Below are positions 35,720 to 46,099 of a stretch of DNA of 64,000 nt, one piece after another. The DNA is from Strongylocentrotus purpuratus (taxonomy: Eukaryota; Echinodermata; Echinoidea; Camarodonta; Strongylocentrotidae). The notes beneath the pieces are model-generated. The model ran no database searches, was not told the origin of the DNA, and saw only the letters and a program-made list of their open reading frames with translations. Where the stretch lies: assembly GCF_000002235.5 (NCBI RefSeq), contig NW_022145601.1:22361389-22425388 (forward strand), read 5' to 3'. Every line of letters starts with the position of its first letter. Position 1 is the first letter of the stretch. The translations under genes were made by a program, and so were the position numbers.

Positions 35720-38700
35720 TGGATTAGCACACACTAGGTAAAGCTCTCCACAGGGCTCTTAATATTTGCTATTTTCATTGTATTAATGTATTGCTTGTAT
35801 CTGTACTTGTTATCATTTGCTTAAGCTAGTTATCTAGATGCAGCTAGACCTTTTTCAGGGCGTTTATGCTTGTTTCTGGGTATCTTAAGTTAATACAATT
35901 TTTGGCAACATTACCTATCTTAGTCAAGGCAAGAAGCTATGGCTGCCTGCACATTGTAAGTACATGTACTATTTTGTCTATGTGTAATGTAAGTCTTTGT
36001 ATGTGTTAAGTACATGCACTGTACCAGAACTTTTACACAATGGGATTCTTTCATCTGTGCCTGCTTGTTGCTGTGTGTCTACATATTTGCCTGAATGGAC
36101 CTAAGCACTACAATGGAAAGCCATCTGGTCATCCTCTTGTTCAGCAACCTTACACTAGAAAGCAGTTTCTACAAAGAAGGGTCTCCTACAGCTCGAACTG
36201 TGATGCCACCTTTCAGGTCGAGTTATTACAAAATGGAGACATTGAGCCAAATCCCGGTCCTGACAGGCAACCGTCTACGACATCACACATCACTGGAACT
36301 GGCGATGTTCGTCCCCCTGAGATCTCTTCTAAACCTAATAAAGTGAAGTATACTTCAATGGAGCTTCTACAATGGAAAGATTGTAAGTTACCAATATCTC
36401 GTTGTGTACTTAAGACCATCAGATATCTTGGAATTTATAAGCGTAAAAAGAAAACCAGAAGGGGAACGCATGGCAGTCGTCATAAGAAGACTTCTTATTG
36501 TGAACATTACTCCATTCCTGTTATTATTCAGCCACGCACGGGCCTACAGGCCCAGTCACAGAGTGAAGTTTGCTTGAATCAACGACAAATTATTCAAGCA
36601 AACTTGACTGTTGTGAAAACTGTTCCTCATTTTACTAAGCTGTGTACCTTAAACATGAGATCTGTCAGGAATAAAATTTCAGCATTCACTGACTTTGTTA
36701 TTGAGAATGACTTTGACATAATAGCTATTTGTGAAACGTGGTTGAGAGATGGTGACAACGCTGTTATTAGCAGAATTACTCCTGATGGTTACAGCTTTCA
36801 ACATAGACCTAGGGAGGAGAAGTCTGGAGGAGGAGTTGGTCTCTTGTTTAAATCATCTTTGTCTATAACTGTTCAGCAGGTTACACCGTACAGGTCCTTT
36901 GAATGTCTTCATGTACTGGTTACAAGTGACTCCCGTTCAGTTAGGCTCATCATCGTTTATCGTCCAGAAGTTTCTGATAACCAAGGGCGTCACCTACCAT
37001 TTGGCATATTCCTTGATGAGTTTGGCATGATGTTAGATACATACCATCTTGGCTCTTCTGAAGTCTTGTGCACAGGAGATTTCAATATTTGGGTTGATGA
37101 TGAAACTAACAGAAACGCAAGGCAGTTTCGTGATCTGTTGTCTATGTATGGGATGAAGCAACATGTTCTGGAATCGACACATCGCTGCGGACACACATTA
37201 GATCTTTTTATATCTCGAGAATCAGGAAATGTTCTCTCGGATGTCGCCATTCTACCGGGACTGTCAGATCATTTTGAAATCCAGTGCAACCTACTTCTAA
37301 GGAAACCTAAACCCATTCGTAAGTCCATTGTCACTCGTAACTTAAAATTAATGGATCGTCAGGAGTTTCAAACTGGTGTCCATGCTGCGTTATCTTCCAT
37401 CGATTTTAATCATGATACTGTTGATTCATGTGTTGCACAGTATGAGAACTCTCTCCACAGTTTACTTGATAAACTTGCTCCAAAGAAGACTCGAATTATT
37501 GTTATCAAACCTCAGTCACCATGGATGACTGATGACATTCGTAGCGCAAGACGCCTTCGACGGAGACTTGAGCGGCGTTGGAGGTCTTCTAGAATCCCTG
37601 CCGACCGCATTCTCTACATGGAGCAGAAGCAACATGTGTCTCATCTTATAGACCAAGCACAGAAACAGTACTATTCTTCTTCCATTGATGATTGTTCAGG
37701 AGACCAGAAACGTCTGTTTAGAATTATTAATAAGTTATTAGACAGGAAGAAGGATCCATTATATCCCAACACTGATAATGATCATAATCTTGCTAATCGT
37801 TTTTGTGATTATTTTGTAGATAAGATAAAAAGTATTCGAGAAGAGTTAACTGATTTAAGTTCTTACAGACATATTGACACCCTTTTAGAAATTGTTCCTG
37901 TCCCTTCTACTGGCATGTCAGAATTCACTCTCGCCACATGTACTGAAATTAGAAAAATCATCATGAATTCCCCTGTGTCTTCTTGTGATTTAGATCCGAT
38001 ACCAACTTGTCTAATTAAAGAATTTGTCAATGACTTTGTTCCTTATATCACTCAGATAGTTAATAAATCTCTAAAGTGTGGATTCTTTCCCGATTGTTTA
38101 CAACATGCCCTCATAAAACCCCTTCTGAAAAAACCCTCTCTTAACAGACAAGATTTGAAAAACTACAGACCAATTGCTAATCTAAAATACTTAGGCAAGG
38201 TAATAGAAAGAGTTGTTTCCGGTAGACTACAGTCTCACTTAAAGAATAAGAGTTTGCAAAATCCTTTCCAGTCAGCATACAGGGAGATGCATAGCGTGGA
38301 AAGTGCATTGTTACGGGTAAACAATGATGTATTAATTGGTATGTATAATGGAAATGTCTCTGGTTTAGTACTGCTTGATCTCAGCAGTGCTTTTGATACC
38401 GTTGATCATTGCATTTTGCTAAAGAGATTAAAGGAAATAGGTCTCAATGGTATAGTATTAAAGTGGTTTATGTCATATCTTTCTAGTAGATCACAAGAAG
38501 TTTGTATCCGTGATGCTACCTCTGCTTCAGTTAGTTTAGATTTTTCAGTTCCCCAAGGATCTGTTCTCGGTCCGCAATTGTTCAATGTTTATACTCTGCC
38601 CATACAGCATATTGTTCAAAAACACAGTATCAATTATCATATGTATGCAGATGACTTACAGCTTTATTTTATTTGCAAACCTGTCCAGAAAGAAATAGAT

Positions 38701-39720
38701 GAAAATGTGAAGAAAATTGAAAACTGTATAGCTGATGTAAGGAACTGGATGATTGAGAGTCGCTTAAAACTAAATGATGCAAAAACAGAATTCATTTTAC
38801 TTGGCAACAGTAGACAGCTCAGTAAAATTAAGGTTTCTCATGTTCAAGTTGGTTCTGCCCCTGTATCTCCTGTACATCAAGCTAGGAATCTTGGTGTAAT
38901 ATTTGATTCTGCCATGTCACTCGAAACCCATATTTCAAATTGTGTTAAACTGGCCAATTGTAATCTACGTAATATCCGTGCAATTAGGCAATATCTCTCA
39001 CCTCAATCCACCCAACAGTTAGTACATGGTTTTGTTACTTCGCACCTTGATAATTGCAATTCATTACTCTTTCGACTACCCGCCAACCAAATTAACCGAT
39101 TGCAAAAAGTTCAGAATGCTGCTGCTCGCCTTGTAACTAACACCAGAATATCATCACATATCACTCCTATCTTGAAATCTCTGCACTGGCTCCCTGTTCA
39201 ACAGCGTGTGATATATAAATTCTACTCTTAACCTATCGTGCACTAAATGATCTAGCTCCAGAATATATTTCATCCCTTCTATCACCCCACTCTGCAGGTC
39301 GTTCTGGTTTACGTTCATCACATAATATTAGACTTAAAGAAATACGTACCAAAAGAAATTGGGGGGATAGAGCATTTGCATCAGCAGCTCCTTCTTTGTG
39401 GAATAAGTTACCTTTCTCTATTCAGACGGCCAACACTCTCTCTACTTTCAAAACTGGGCTTAAAACTCACCTGATGCTCGATGCATATTGTTAAATTTCA
39501 ATGTTCTTTTTATACAATGCATGCAAAACAAACAATCGCACTGTGCCACATTGTATGTACCTTGGCACCACGAAGTTGTATGATCTAATGCAAGTTAACA
39601 TTTAATATTTCTTTAATCTTAAGTATGTTAAATATTAATTTAAATTATTTGTATGCGCCTTGAGCATCTCTAGAGATGGATATGTTGCGCTTTATAAATA
39701 TTGTTATTATTATTATTATT
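35720..39720 (+). mobile_element. CR1/L2-like non-LTR retrotransposon
   Basis: About 4.0 kb with a 320-bp leader, one long open frame and a 3' tail ending CGCTTTATAAATATTG then (TTA)n, typical of the CR1/L2/Jockey group. Inserted in MITE A. Apart from one frameshift the coding region is intact, suggesting recent activity. A truncated relative is at 33276-33520. Confidence 0.85.
36040..39231 (+). CDS. LINE polyprotein: 2A-like motif, AP endonuclease, reverse transcriptase (frameshifted near the end)
   Basis: 1063 codons. Residues 2-18 are hydrophobic (FFHLCLLVAVCLHICL) and could act as a signal sequence. Residues 67-74 read DIEPNPGP, the 2A ribosome-skipping motif, with the Gly/Pro break at 73/74 (36256-36261). 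The endonuclease spans about 200-415: LNMRSVRNK, ICETWL (Glu232), GDFN (Asp347), LSDH (His411). The reverse transcriptase spans about 700-960: YRPIANL, AFDTVDH (Asp786), VPQGSVLGP, YADD (869-872), LGVIFD. The stop at 39229 follows a one-base loss near 39217-39220; the conserved C-terminal stretch continues in another frame from about 39219 to the TAA at 39492-39494. 2A motifs at LINE N-termini are known from sea urchin and amphioxus elements. The first ATG is taken as the start because it precedes the hydrophobic segment. Confidence 0.9.
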   Translation: MGFFHLCLLVAVCLHICLNGPKHYNGKPSGHPLVQQPYTRKQFLQRRVSYSSNCDATFQVELLQNGDIEPNPGPDRQPSTTSHITGTGDVRPPEISSKPNKVKYTSMELLQWKDCKLPISRCVLKTIRYLGIYKRKKKTRRGTHGSRHKKTSYCEHYSIPVIIQPRTGLQAQSQSEVCLNQRQIIQANLTVVKTVPHFTKLCTLNMRSVRNKISAFTDFVIENDFDIIAICETWLRDGDNAVISRITPDGYSFQHRPREEKSGGGVGLLFKSSLSITVQQVTPYRSFECLHVLVTSDSRSVRLIIVYRPEVSDNQGRHLPFGIFLDEFGMMLDTYHLGSSEVLCTGDFNIWVDDETNRNARQFRDLLSMYGMKQHVLESTHRCGHTLDLFISRESGNVLSDVAILPGLSDHFEIQCNLLLRKPKPIRKSIVTRNLKLMDRQEFQTGVHAALSSIDFNHDTVDSCVAQYENSLHSLLDKLAPKKTRIIVIKPQSPWMTDDIRSARRLRRRLERRWRSSRIPADRILYMEQKQHVSHLIDQAQKQYYSSSIDDCSGDQKRLFRIINKLLDRKKDPLYPNTDNDHNLANRFCDYFVDKIKSIREELTDLSSYRHIDTLLEIVPVPSTGMSEFTLATCTEIRKIIMNSPVSSCDLDPIPTCLIKEFVNDFVPYITQIVNKSLKCGFFPDCLQHALIKPLLKKPSLNRQDLKNYRPIANLKYLGKVIERVVSGRLQSHLKNKSLQNPFQSAYREMHSVESALLRVNNDVLIGMYNGNVSGLVLLDLSSAFDTVDHCILLKRLKEIGLNGIVLKWFMSYLSSRSQEVCIRDATSASVSLDFSVPQGSVLGPQLFNVYTLPIQHIVQKHSINYHMYADDLQLYFICKPVQKEIDENVKKIENCIADVRNWMIESRLKLNDAKTEFILLGNSRQLSKIKVSHVQVGSAPVSPVHQARNLGVIFDSAMSLETHISNCVKLANCNLRNIRAIRQYLSPQSTQQLVHGFVTSHLDNCNSLLFRLPANQINRLQKVQNAAARLVTNTRISSHITPILKSLHWLPVQQRVIYKFYS

Positions 39721-39812
39721 ATGTTCCTTAAAATTTGACACTCAGTTTTTGATTATCTCACACACAAAAAAAGTGTGTAGCGCCCTCTGCAACAGAACTC
39801 AACTATCCCTTT

Positions 39813-40245
39813 CAGTTTAATAATATCATCATTTTACAGCCTCGGCTAAATTGCATGAAAATTCACAATTAAATCATATCACATGTATTTAACAATTGTT
39901 TCAAATAATACCAGTTAAAATACAAACAATTAATGAAGCCAGTGAATCTTAATCAATACTTAGCTAAATTCCTAGTGACAATTCACAATATTAGCAATAA
40001 GAATAATGTATTTTTTCTGCTTATACAAAGTAATGGAATTAATTCTTTTTAGGTTAAGAACATGGCATACACGTCAACTATATGTATTTGTTAATGTTGG
40101 ATCCATTTAGCCATAACCCTCACAAACTTTCGCACATTCGGATGTTAGCGACACGGCCTGAGTTTTGTGCTGACAGGATGTTTCTCTTTTGGCACGGGAA
40201 CAAAATTTGCGTCTTTCCAGATCGAGGGACCTTGCCTTCCCTTAA
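39813..40245. other. Non-coding gap
   Basis: AT-rich; nothing recognised. Confidence 0.35.
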
Positions 40246-41030
40246 GCTATGGTCACAAATCAGAGCGGCGACCGACCGATTAGTAGCCTGCTCGGTCGCC
40301 GCTGGAATTTAGGCATTGCCCAGCGTTTTTTTTTGTTTGGAGAAGTCGAGCAGGCTGTAAAGTCCCAGCGGCGCCTGGGCGGTGCCCTGTCGATTTCCAG
40401 TCGGTCGCCGGTCGATTTTAGGTCAAAATTAGGGGAAATCGCGGAGCTTTTCGCGAGGTGTCCCGGCAGTGACCGACCGGTGACCCACCGATTCCCGAAT
40501 AGTCTCCCACCTGCCGCCGGCTGATTTTAAAGATATTGCACGGCGGCCGGCCAGTGATCGGCGGGGCTCCAACATACGCTCGGTGCCCGCCCGGTCGCCG
40601 CCCGGGCACCGAACTAATCGAGCGTTCGCCGCCGAGCGATTTAGGTCAAAAATCGAAGCCGGTAGGTCAAAGGCTGCCGACCGATTTTGGACTCACTGGC
40701 CAGCGACTGACTGATCTCCCAGCGGCGACTGGTCGACAGCCTTTGACCTAGCGGCTTCGATTTTTGACCTATATCGCTCGACGGTGAACGCTCGATTAGG
40801 TCGGCGCCTGGGCGGCGACCGCCCGGCCGCCGAGTGTAGGCTGGGCGGCGCGTGAATGTGAGCAGGCGCCGCCCAAATTTTAACTCCGCGCTAAAACTTC
40901 AGCAGCGACCGAGCGATGCCTTAAAAACGAGCGGTGCCTGGGTGGCCGCCGCTCGTTGGCCGGGCAAAATTGGCTAAAAACTCGCCACTCGGCCGCCGAG
41001 CAGGCTACTTTTGGGTAATGTGACCATAGC
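40246..41030. mobile_element. GC-rich foldback element
   Basis: Ends GCTATGGTCACA and TGTGACCATAGC are perfect inverted repeats. The inside is strikingly GC-rich, built from words such as GGTCGCCG, GGGCGGCGACC and CGAGCAGGCTAC in both orientations. A nearly perfect inner palindrome (about 40645-40770) pairs GGTCAAAAATCGAAGCC with GGCTTCGATTTTTGACC. Frames crossing it are incidental. It is likely a non-autonomous DNA transposon of unknown superfamily; flanking TTAA/ATTA could be a target duplication. Confidence 0.7.
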
Positions 41031-41631
41031 ATTAGAGAAGAGTTGAAAATTCATTGAGATCTCTGTTTGGCAAGTCATCAGGGCCGATGGCCTTCTTTAT
41101 GTTGATCCTGTTCAGCTCCCAATGGATATTACATTTTTAATAGCATTACATCCAGCTCCTTACCTACTCGCTTTACAACTCTATTCACGCGTTACATTTT
41201 TTAAAACAATTTCATCCTTGACTGAATAGACCCTTTCTTATCTTTCTCATTCTCACCTCTTCCCCTACTTATCTTTCTCATTCCCACCTCTATCTTTTCT
41301 TCTCGTTCACTGTTCCACCTCTTCCCTTTCTTCTCTTTCCCATTCTGAACTCTCCCTTTTAATGTTTATTTGTGTGTGCATATACATGGGTGATACCTGC
41401 TGATGGTAGGTTGTTTTTGCTTCGCCATTAATTCAATATTGTGTTTAACTTTATTGGGGCCTCATGCACAAGCACAAGTCGATTCATTTAGGTGCTGGTC
41501 TATTATTCATTCTGTATTTACGATTTGTAATATTTTGCTGATGCATAATAAACAGGATTATAATATATTACAATAGAAAGAAATACGACCAATTTTGTTC
41601 TGACGACGTAGACTTTGTCGGAGGCAATATT

Positions 41632-41830
41632 TTCTTTCTCTATCTCTCTCCGTCGCTCACCCTCTCTCCCCCTCTCTCTCTATCTTCTCCTCTCTCTCAT
41701 TCGCTCTTTCTCCCTCTCCAGTCTCTACTCCCCCTTCTCTCTCCCACTCTCTCTCTCTCTCTCTCTCTTTCCCCTCTCTCTTTCTCTCCCTCCTCCTCCG
41801 GCTTCCCTCAACCTCTATTATATATATACA
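41632..41830. repeat. CT microsatellite tract, BR3 unit
   Basis: CTCTCT with TTCTCC interruptions ending in TATATATACATATA; the counterpart of 25916-26145. Confidence 0.85.
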
Positions 41831-42067
41831 TATAAATATATATATTTACATCTTACAGCGTCATTAGACGGACATATGTAGTGAAAAAATAGTCCTTATT
41901 AAAGTAGACATGGTCATTAGCATGACATTGTCATGTCTTGTTAACGATTGAACTATAGAATCCCTACCCTCTAAGTATGTTTGCAGGCAGAGTAAACTTA
42001 AAGGCCTCTCAAGAAACAATAGGTTTAATCAATTGTCATAAGTGTAATTAGTTATATTGTTTTGAAT

Positions 42068-42136
42068 TTAGGGTTAAGATTAAGGTAAGGGTAAGGATTA
42101 GGTTTAGGGTTATGGATAGGGTTAGGATAAGGGTAA
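42068..42136 (+). repeat. Degenerate telomere-like repeat
   Basis: Variants of TTAGGG, TAAGGG and TTAGGTT follow one another for about 70 bases (for example GGTTTAGGGTTATGGATAGG). Confidence 0.55.
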
Positions 42137-42520
42137 TTTACCAGTTTTTCTGTTAATGTACCATTTATAGTTATATATAGATGTCCTGTTAATGTTCAAT
42201 GTAATGTTATATAATACATATATATAATATGTATGCATACCGTTTTAATAATTCTTGTAGACTCTATTCATCCTTATCCTCGTGGCCTTAGGTGACGACA
42301 TCTATCGAATGAGGAAAGAAAGATCACGAGAGTTCAAAATAACAGGAAATATACACCCACCTCTTTTACGGCCAATGACTACTTTGTGGAAATATTGGGA
42401 AAATCCCCAAACATGATATACCAACAAAGAAAACTATCTTTCCTGCAGGCAGCCTACTTAACTATAGCCAGATGTCCTGATAGTTAGCAGACACAAAGCC
42501 TAGCCAGTCGCTGTGCGTTA

Positions 42521-43149
42521 CAGTAGGGACTTTAATATTTGCATGTCGACATAGTGGACTGCTACGTGTGACGTCCTTTTAAGGCACTGGCAGTTCCTTA
42601 AAGGGATAGTTGAGTTATGTTGCATAAGGCGCTACACAAAATATTTTTTTGTGAGGTAATTAAAAACTGAGTGTCAAATTTGAAAGAACATAATATTTAA
42701 ATGACAAAATCATCTTTGTTTGATCAAAAGCGGTTCAGAGACGGCTGAAATATAACGATTTCTAATACTTGTGTACCACCACAAATAGTAGATATTTTGA
42801 CAAATTTGAAAAAAACGTTGACAAAAACGAAATAACGCCTTTTACGTCGTATTTCAGCCAATGCCGATGTTGGTTTTTTGTTGGCATTTTCGTGTTGCTT
42901 TATTACGCACAACCAGCCGGCCCATGTATTGTTAGATTAGCTGAATTGGTATGATCGTATTGGCTAAATTTCACACATTTTGGGGTCTAAAATTACCTTC
43001 ATAGCAATTTTAGGTTCTAAAAGGGCACTATAAATGTCATAGATAACAATAAGAACAATAACCATGCACTTTGAAGGCATTTGCGGTCTGAAAACAGAAC
43101 TGAATTATCCCTTTAAAAGGACGTCTCAGTGCCTTGAAAGTCCCTATTG
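42521..43149. mobile_element. Outer TIR element holding a MITE A copy
   Basis: CAGTAGGGACTTTAA at the left and CTTGAAAGTCCCTATTG at the right are inverted repeats, with GACGTCCTTTTAAGGCACTG against AAAAGGACGTCTCAGTGCC just inside. MITE A (42598-43116) lies within, so two elements are nested. Confidence 0.6.
42598..43116 (+). mobile_element. TTAA-flanked MITE A, uninterrupted copy
   Basis: 519 bp including TTAA at both ends. Termini AAGGGATAGTTGAGTT and AACTGAATTATCCCTT are inverted. It serves as the empty-site reference for the insertions at 13328-13756 and 35720-39720. Confidence 0.8.
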
Positions 43150-44140
43150 TCTTCAGAGTGAGGCCGTGCTATAGCGCCATCTATCTAGATAATTCTATTC
43201 CGAGGCACTGGCTTTAGCCAATAAAGCCAATACTCTGTTTAAATAGACCTATATATTTCTCAAAATCCCCCTGGTTCAAGTTTCATTTTAATATCTATAT
43301 CGCTAGGAATAACGATAATTCATGTCTTTTTTTCCTTTTTCGCGTAGGCCTGCTAGCCGTTGGGAGGTTTTTTTTTTCTTCAAGGCGCTATATTGTTTGT
43401 TAGATTTTTGTGTTTTCATTTGTTTTAATTGTCACATTTTGTTTGGTTAATTCTTGTTCTGGTTTGTTTTGTTTTCGCTTGACCTGAAATTTTCGAACAT
43501 CAAATATTGCTCCCCGTCTAGATCATTTACCTTATACCCTCAGCTCCCCAAGGGACCAAGAAAACAAAGGCATTCCCACAGGCCTGTCCCCTCCTCCTGT
43601 CACTGGTGACATAATATTCACTTGGGAATAAGTGAACAGTTCAAACCCTTTCTATTTCAGGTGAGAATGAACGTACTTGTACCGTGAAACAATTTGTTCA
43701 GTTATTGAATCCTTGTTGCTTTAGAAGAAAATCATCAGAAGGTTTGTGGAGCCTGGTTATCGCGTGTTTTCCTGTTATCTTATGGCTTAGGAGGTCAAAA
43801 CCTTTTCTGTGCCGATGCTGTGTCTAATTAATGTTTTAAAGCATTCAGATGCTACTATTAGGAATGAAAAAACATTTTAAAAGTTTACCGAAAAAGTTTG
43901 GGTGCAATAGAAGTCGAATCTCTTTACATGCACCAAATGATTTTACTGGGCATTTAATTTTTTTGTTAAATGAACAGAATAGAAAAGAAAAGAATAACAA
44001 TATGAAAGTAAACACAGAGATAAAAAGAAATAAGGAAAGAATTGGAAGTAAGAAAGAAAGAGAGAAACTTAAAGTAAATAATGAAGAGGGAAATAAAATT
44101 AAAGCTTAGCTTTTTTCAAGTACCCCCAACGTGCCTATTT
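43150..44140. other. Non-coding upstream DNA of the BR3 unit
   Basis: Matches about 26540-27050 before BR2 (GTGAGAAYKWACGTACTTGT, TTAGAAGAAAATCATCAG, TGTTATCTTATGGC). The 86-codon frame at 43849-44109 is Lys-rich, AT-rich and has no domain; not called. Confidence 0.4.
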
Positions 44141-44610
44141 TACGTAGGGAAAATGTTCCATTTTTTTCACAATAAGCGCCCCTTCTCGTTTCTTATAATT
44201 GTCCCTTTTCACCTCTGATAAGTGCCCCTTTTCAAATCTGATAGGTGCCCCGAACACTTTGACAAGTATCTATTTGTAGTAAGTGTATTTTCACCTTCTA
44301 GTAGGTACACTTTTTCATCTTTGACTAAAGCCCAATTTTGGGTATGATTACCGTCCATTTTCTTTTCAAATAAGTGGCTTTTGCCCTTCTAACTAGTGAC
44401 CTTTTTAGAATTCAAATAACTGCCCCTTTGCCTTCCCAAAATGCCCCTTTTTAACCTCCGATACATGCCACCTGTTAAGTATTATAAGTTCCGGCTGTAA
44501 CTTTGATGAATGTTCCTTTTTTTATACTAATAATTGCCCATGAAAAATGCACCTTTTCACCGACATGTCCCACTGTTCCTTACAAGGTGTGCCCGTTTGT
44601 GCTCATCTTA
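44141..44610. repeat. Degenerate T/C-rich tandem repeat
   Basis: Spaced copies of a unit of about 25-30 bases resembling GATAAGTGCCCCTTTTCA. The shorter counterpart lies at 27110-27260 before BR2. Confidence 0.5.
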
Positions 44611-44689
44611 AGAAAAAAAGTGTAGTTTTAAAGAACCAAAGCAGCTTTGTGTTGTAATATGTTTCATATTTCTACCACCATAATAAAAG

Positions 44690-44930
44690 GAAGTGTTGAA
44701 GAATATGAGGGAGGACACAATGGCGGAGTTTTCAAACCCAAAGGTTATTGCATTTACACTACAAAATGTCATTCACGTACTAGATATAAGGAAGGAACGA
44801 AACCCATTAAAAACACAATTCTCTTTCATCCAAAAAATAATCCAGAGACAAGGTTGGCTGACCCTGATTAAAAGAACATTGATCACATATGTTTGTCCTT
44901 CAACACTTCCTCCAAAACAATAGCTTTATT
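44690..44930 (+). repeat. Single copy of the upstream unit before BR3
   Basis: Match to the 179-bp unit before BR1 (GAACGAAACCCATT, AATAATCCAGAGACAAGGTTGG, CACTTCCTCCAAAACAATAG). Confidence 0.6.
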
Positions 44931-45010
44931 TTTGTATCTAACAAAGCAATATTATGCACTTATATGGTTGGATACCATTATCCAATGAACTTCGGGAAGA
45001 AAAGTGTCAT

Positions 45011-45056
45011 TCGGGAGGGGGCGTGCCCGATTCCATCAAAATAAAGCATTTAAAAG
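45011..45056 (+). promoter_or_regulatory. BR3 proximal promoter
   Basis: CGGGAGGGGGCGTGCCC followed by GCATTTAAAAGCTTG, about 100 bases before the ATG. Confidence 0.55.
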
Positions 45057-45159
45057 CTTGTAAATTTGGACGCAATCATCATTTAGGGTGAACAGTCAAG
45101 GTTTATTCAACAACTTTAACTTTCTTTAACATTTACGACACATATCGTATCCCAGCAGA

Positions 45160-46058
45160 ATGGACTCCAAGACAGCATTAAACATACCAGAGGTAAGATT
45201 TATTGCTCTTTTATAATTTTTATTTGGGGGAGGGGGGCTGTACAAACGTTTGTAAGAATTAAACGCATGCTTCTTTTCCTTTTCCTTTTCATTCTTTTTT
45301 TCTTCCTTTCTTTTTTCTCCCTTTTTTCTCGAGTTATCCACACAAAATGAAAGCTCTTCTTTTTAGTGGATTTCTTTTTTCCTTCGAAATTCGACTCAAT
45401 TTATGATATGCCTATTCATTTCATATCCTAAAATGCTTTGAATAATTCTCGACATTTGAGATTTTATAATCATTAATCAGTTTCTTTTTCTATGTTAAAT
45501 TAAAAAATTCATTTATTCATTTTTATATACGCATTTACTCATGTTTTGTTAGAGTTATAGAAATAAAATTATTTGAATTGAACTGAAGAAACAACATGAG
45601 AAATAATGTGAGATTTAAAAAATGTATATCTAATAATTATTATGCCTAGGTCTCTCTAAGTGCCAAAATTATCTGAAAATCCTACCCTCTTTTTTGTCCT
45701 AGTACATGCCACCTCAATTCCCAGTGTCACCACGCGTATACCACGGATCTAGCCGCGGTTATTGGAGCGCTATAGCAGCCGTTTTTACCGCGGCGGTGCT
45801 GGCCTGTGGGTTGATCGCAGCGGCAATCATATTTCGAAGCGGTGGGTACCCCGTGACAACTTGCCCACCTGGGGGTGACCAGGTGGCCCAACCTATGGCC
45901 ATGAGTGGAAACAAGGTAAGTTTGTTTTGTTTACCAGTGGCATAAATATGGGGCTGGCGGGTAGGGGCACCTGTTCCCATTTTTTTTTTTACAAAAAGAA
46001 AAGAAAAGAAAAGAAAATAGAAATATATATAAATAGATAGAAAGACAGAGAAAAAGCG

Positions 46059-46099
<41 letters not shown>

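Larger units (their letters stand above)
35251..39812 (-). mobile_element. MITE A copy split by a LINE
   Basis: The left half (35251-35719) and right half (about 39721-39812) together match MITE A at 42598-43116 in reverse orientation: TTAAGGGATAGTTGAGTTCTG on the left and AACAGAACTCAACTATCCCTTT on the right. About 4.0 kb of LINE sits between the halves. Confidence 0.75.
41031..42520 (+). other. Upstream region of the BR3 unit
   Basis: Parallel to 25400-26400 before BR2. Holds a CT tract (41632-41830), a TATATA run and telomere-like text. No gene is supported. Confidence 0.45.

Noticed and set aside
40082..40751. Overlapping frames in the GC-rich block as a gene
   Set aside because: The block is a foldback with perfect inverted ends; frames in all directions follow from its composition.
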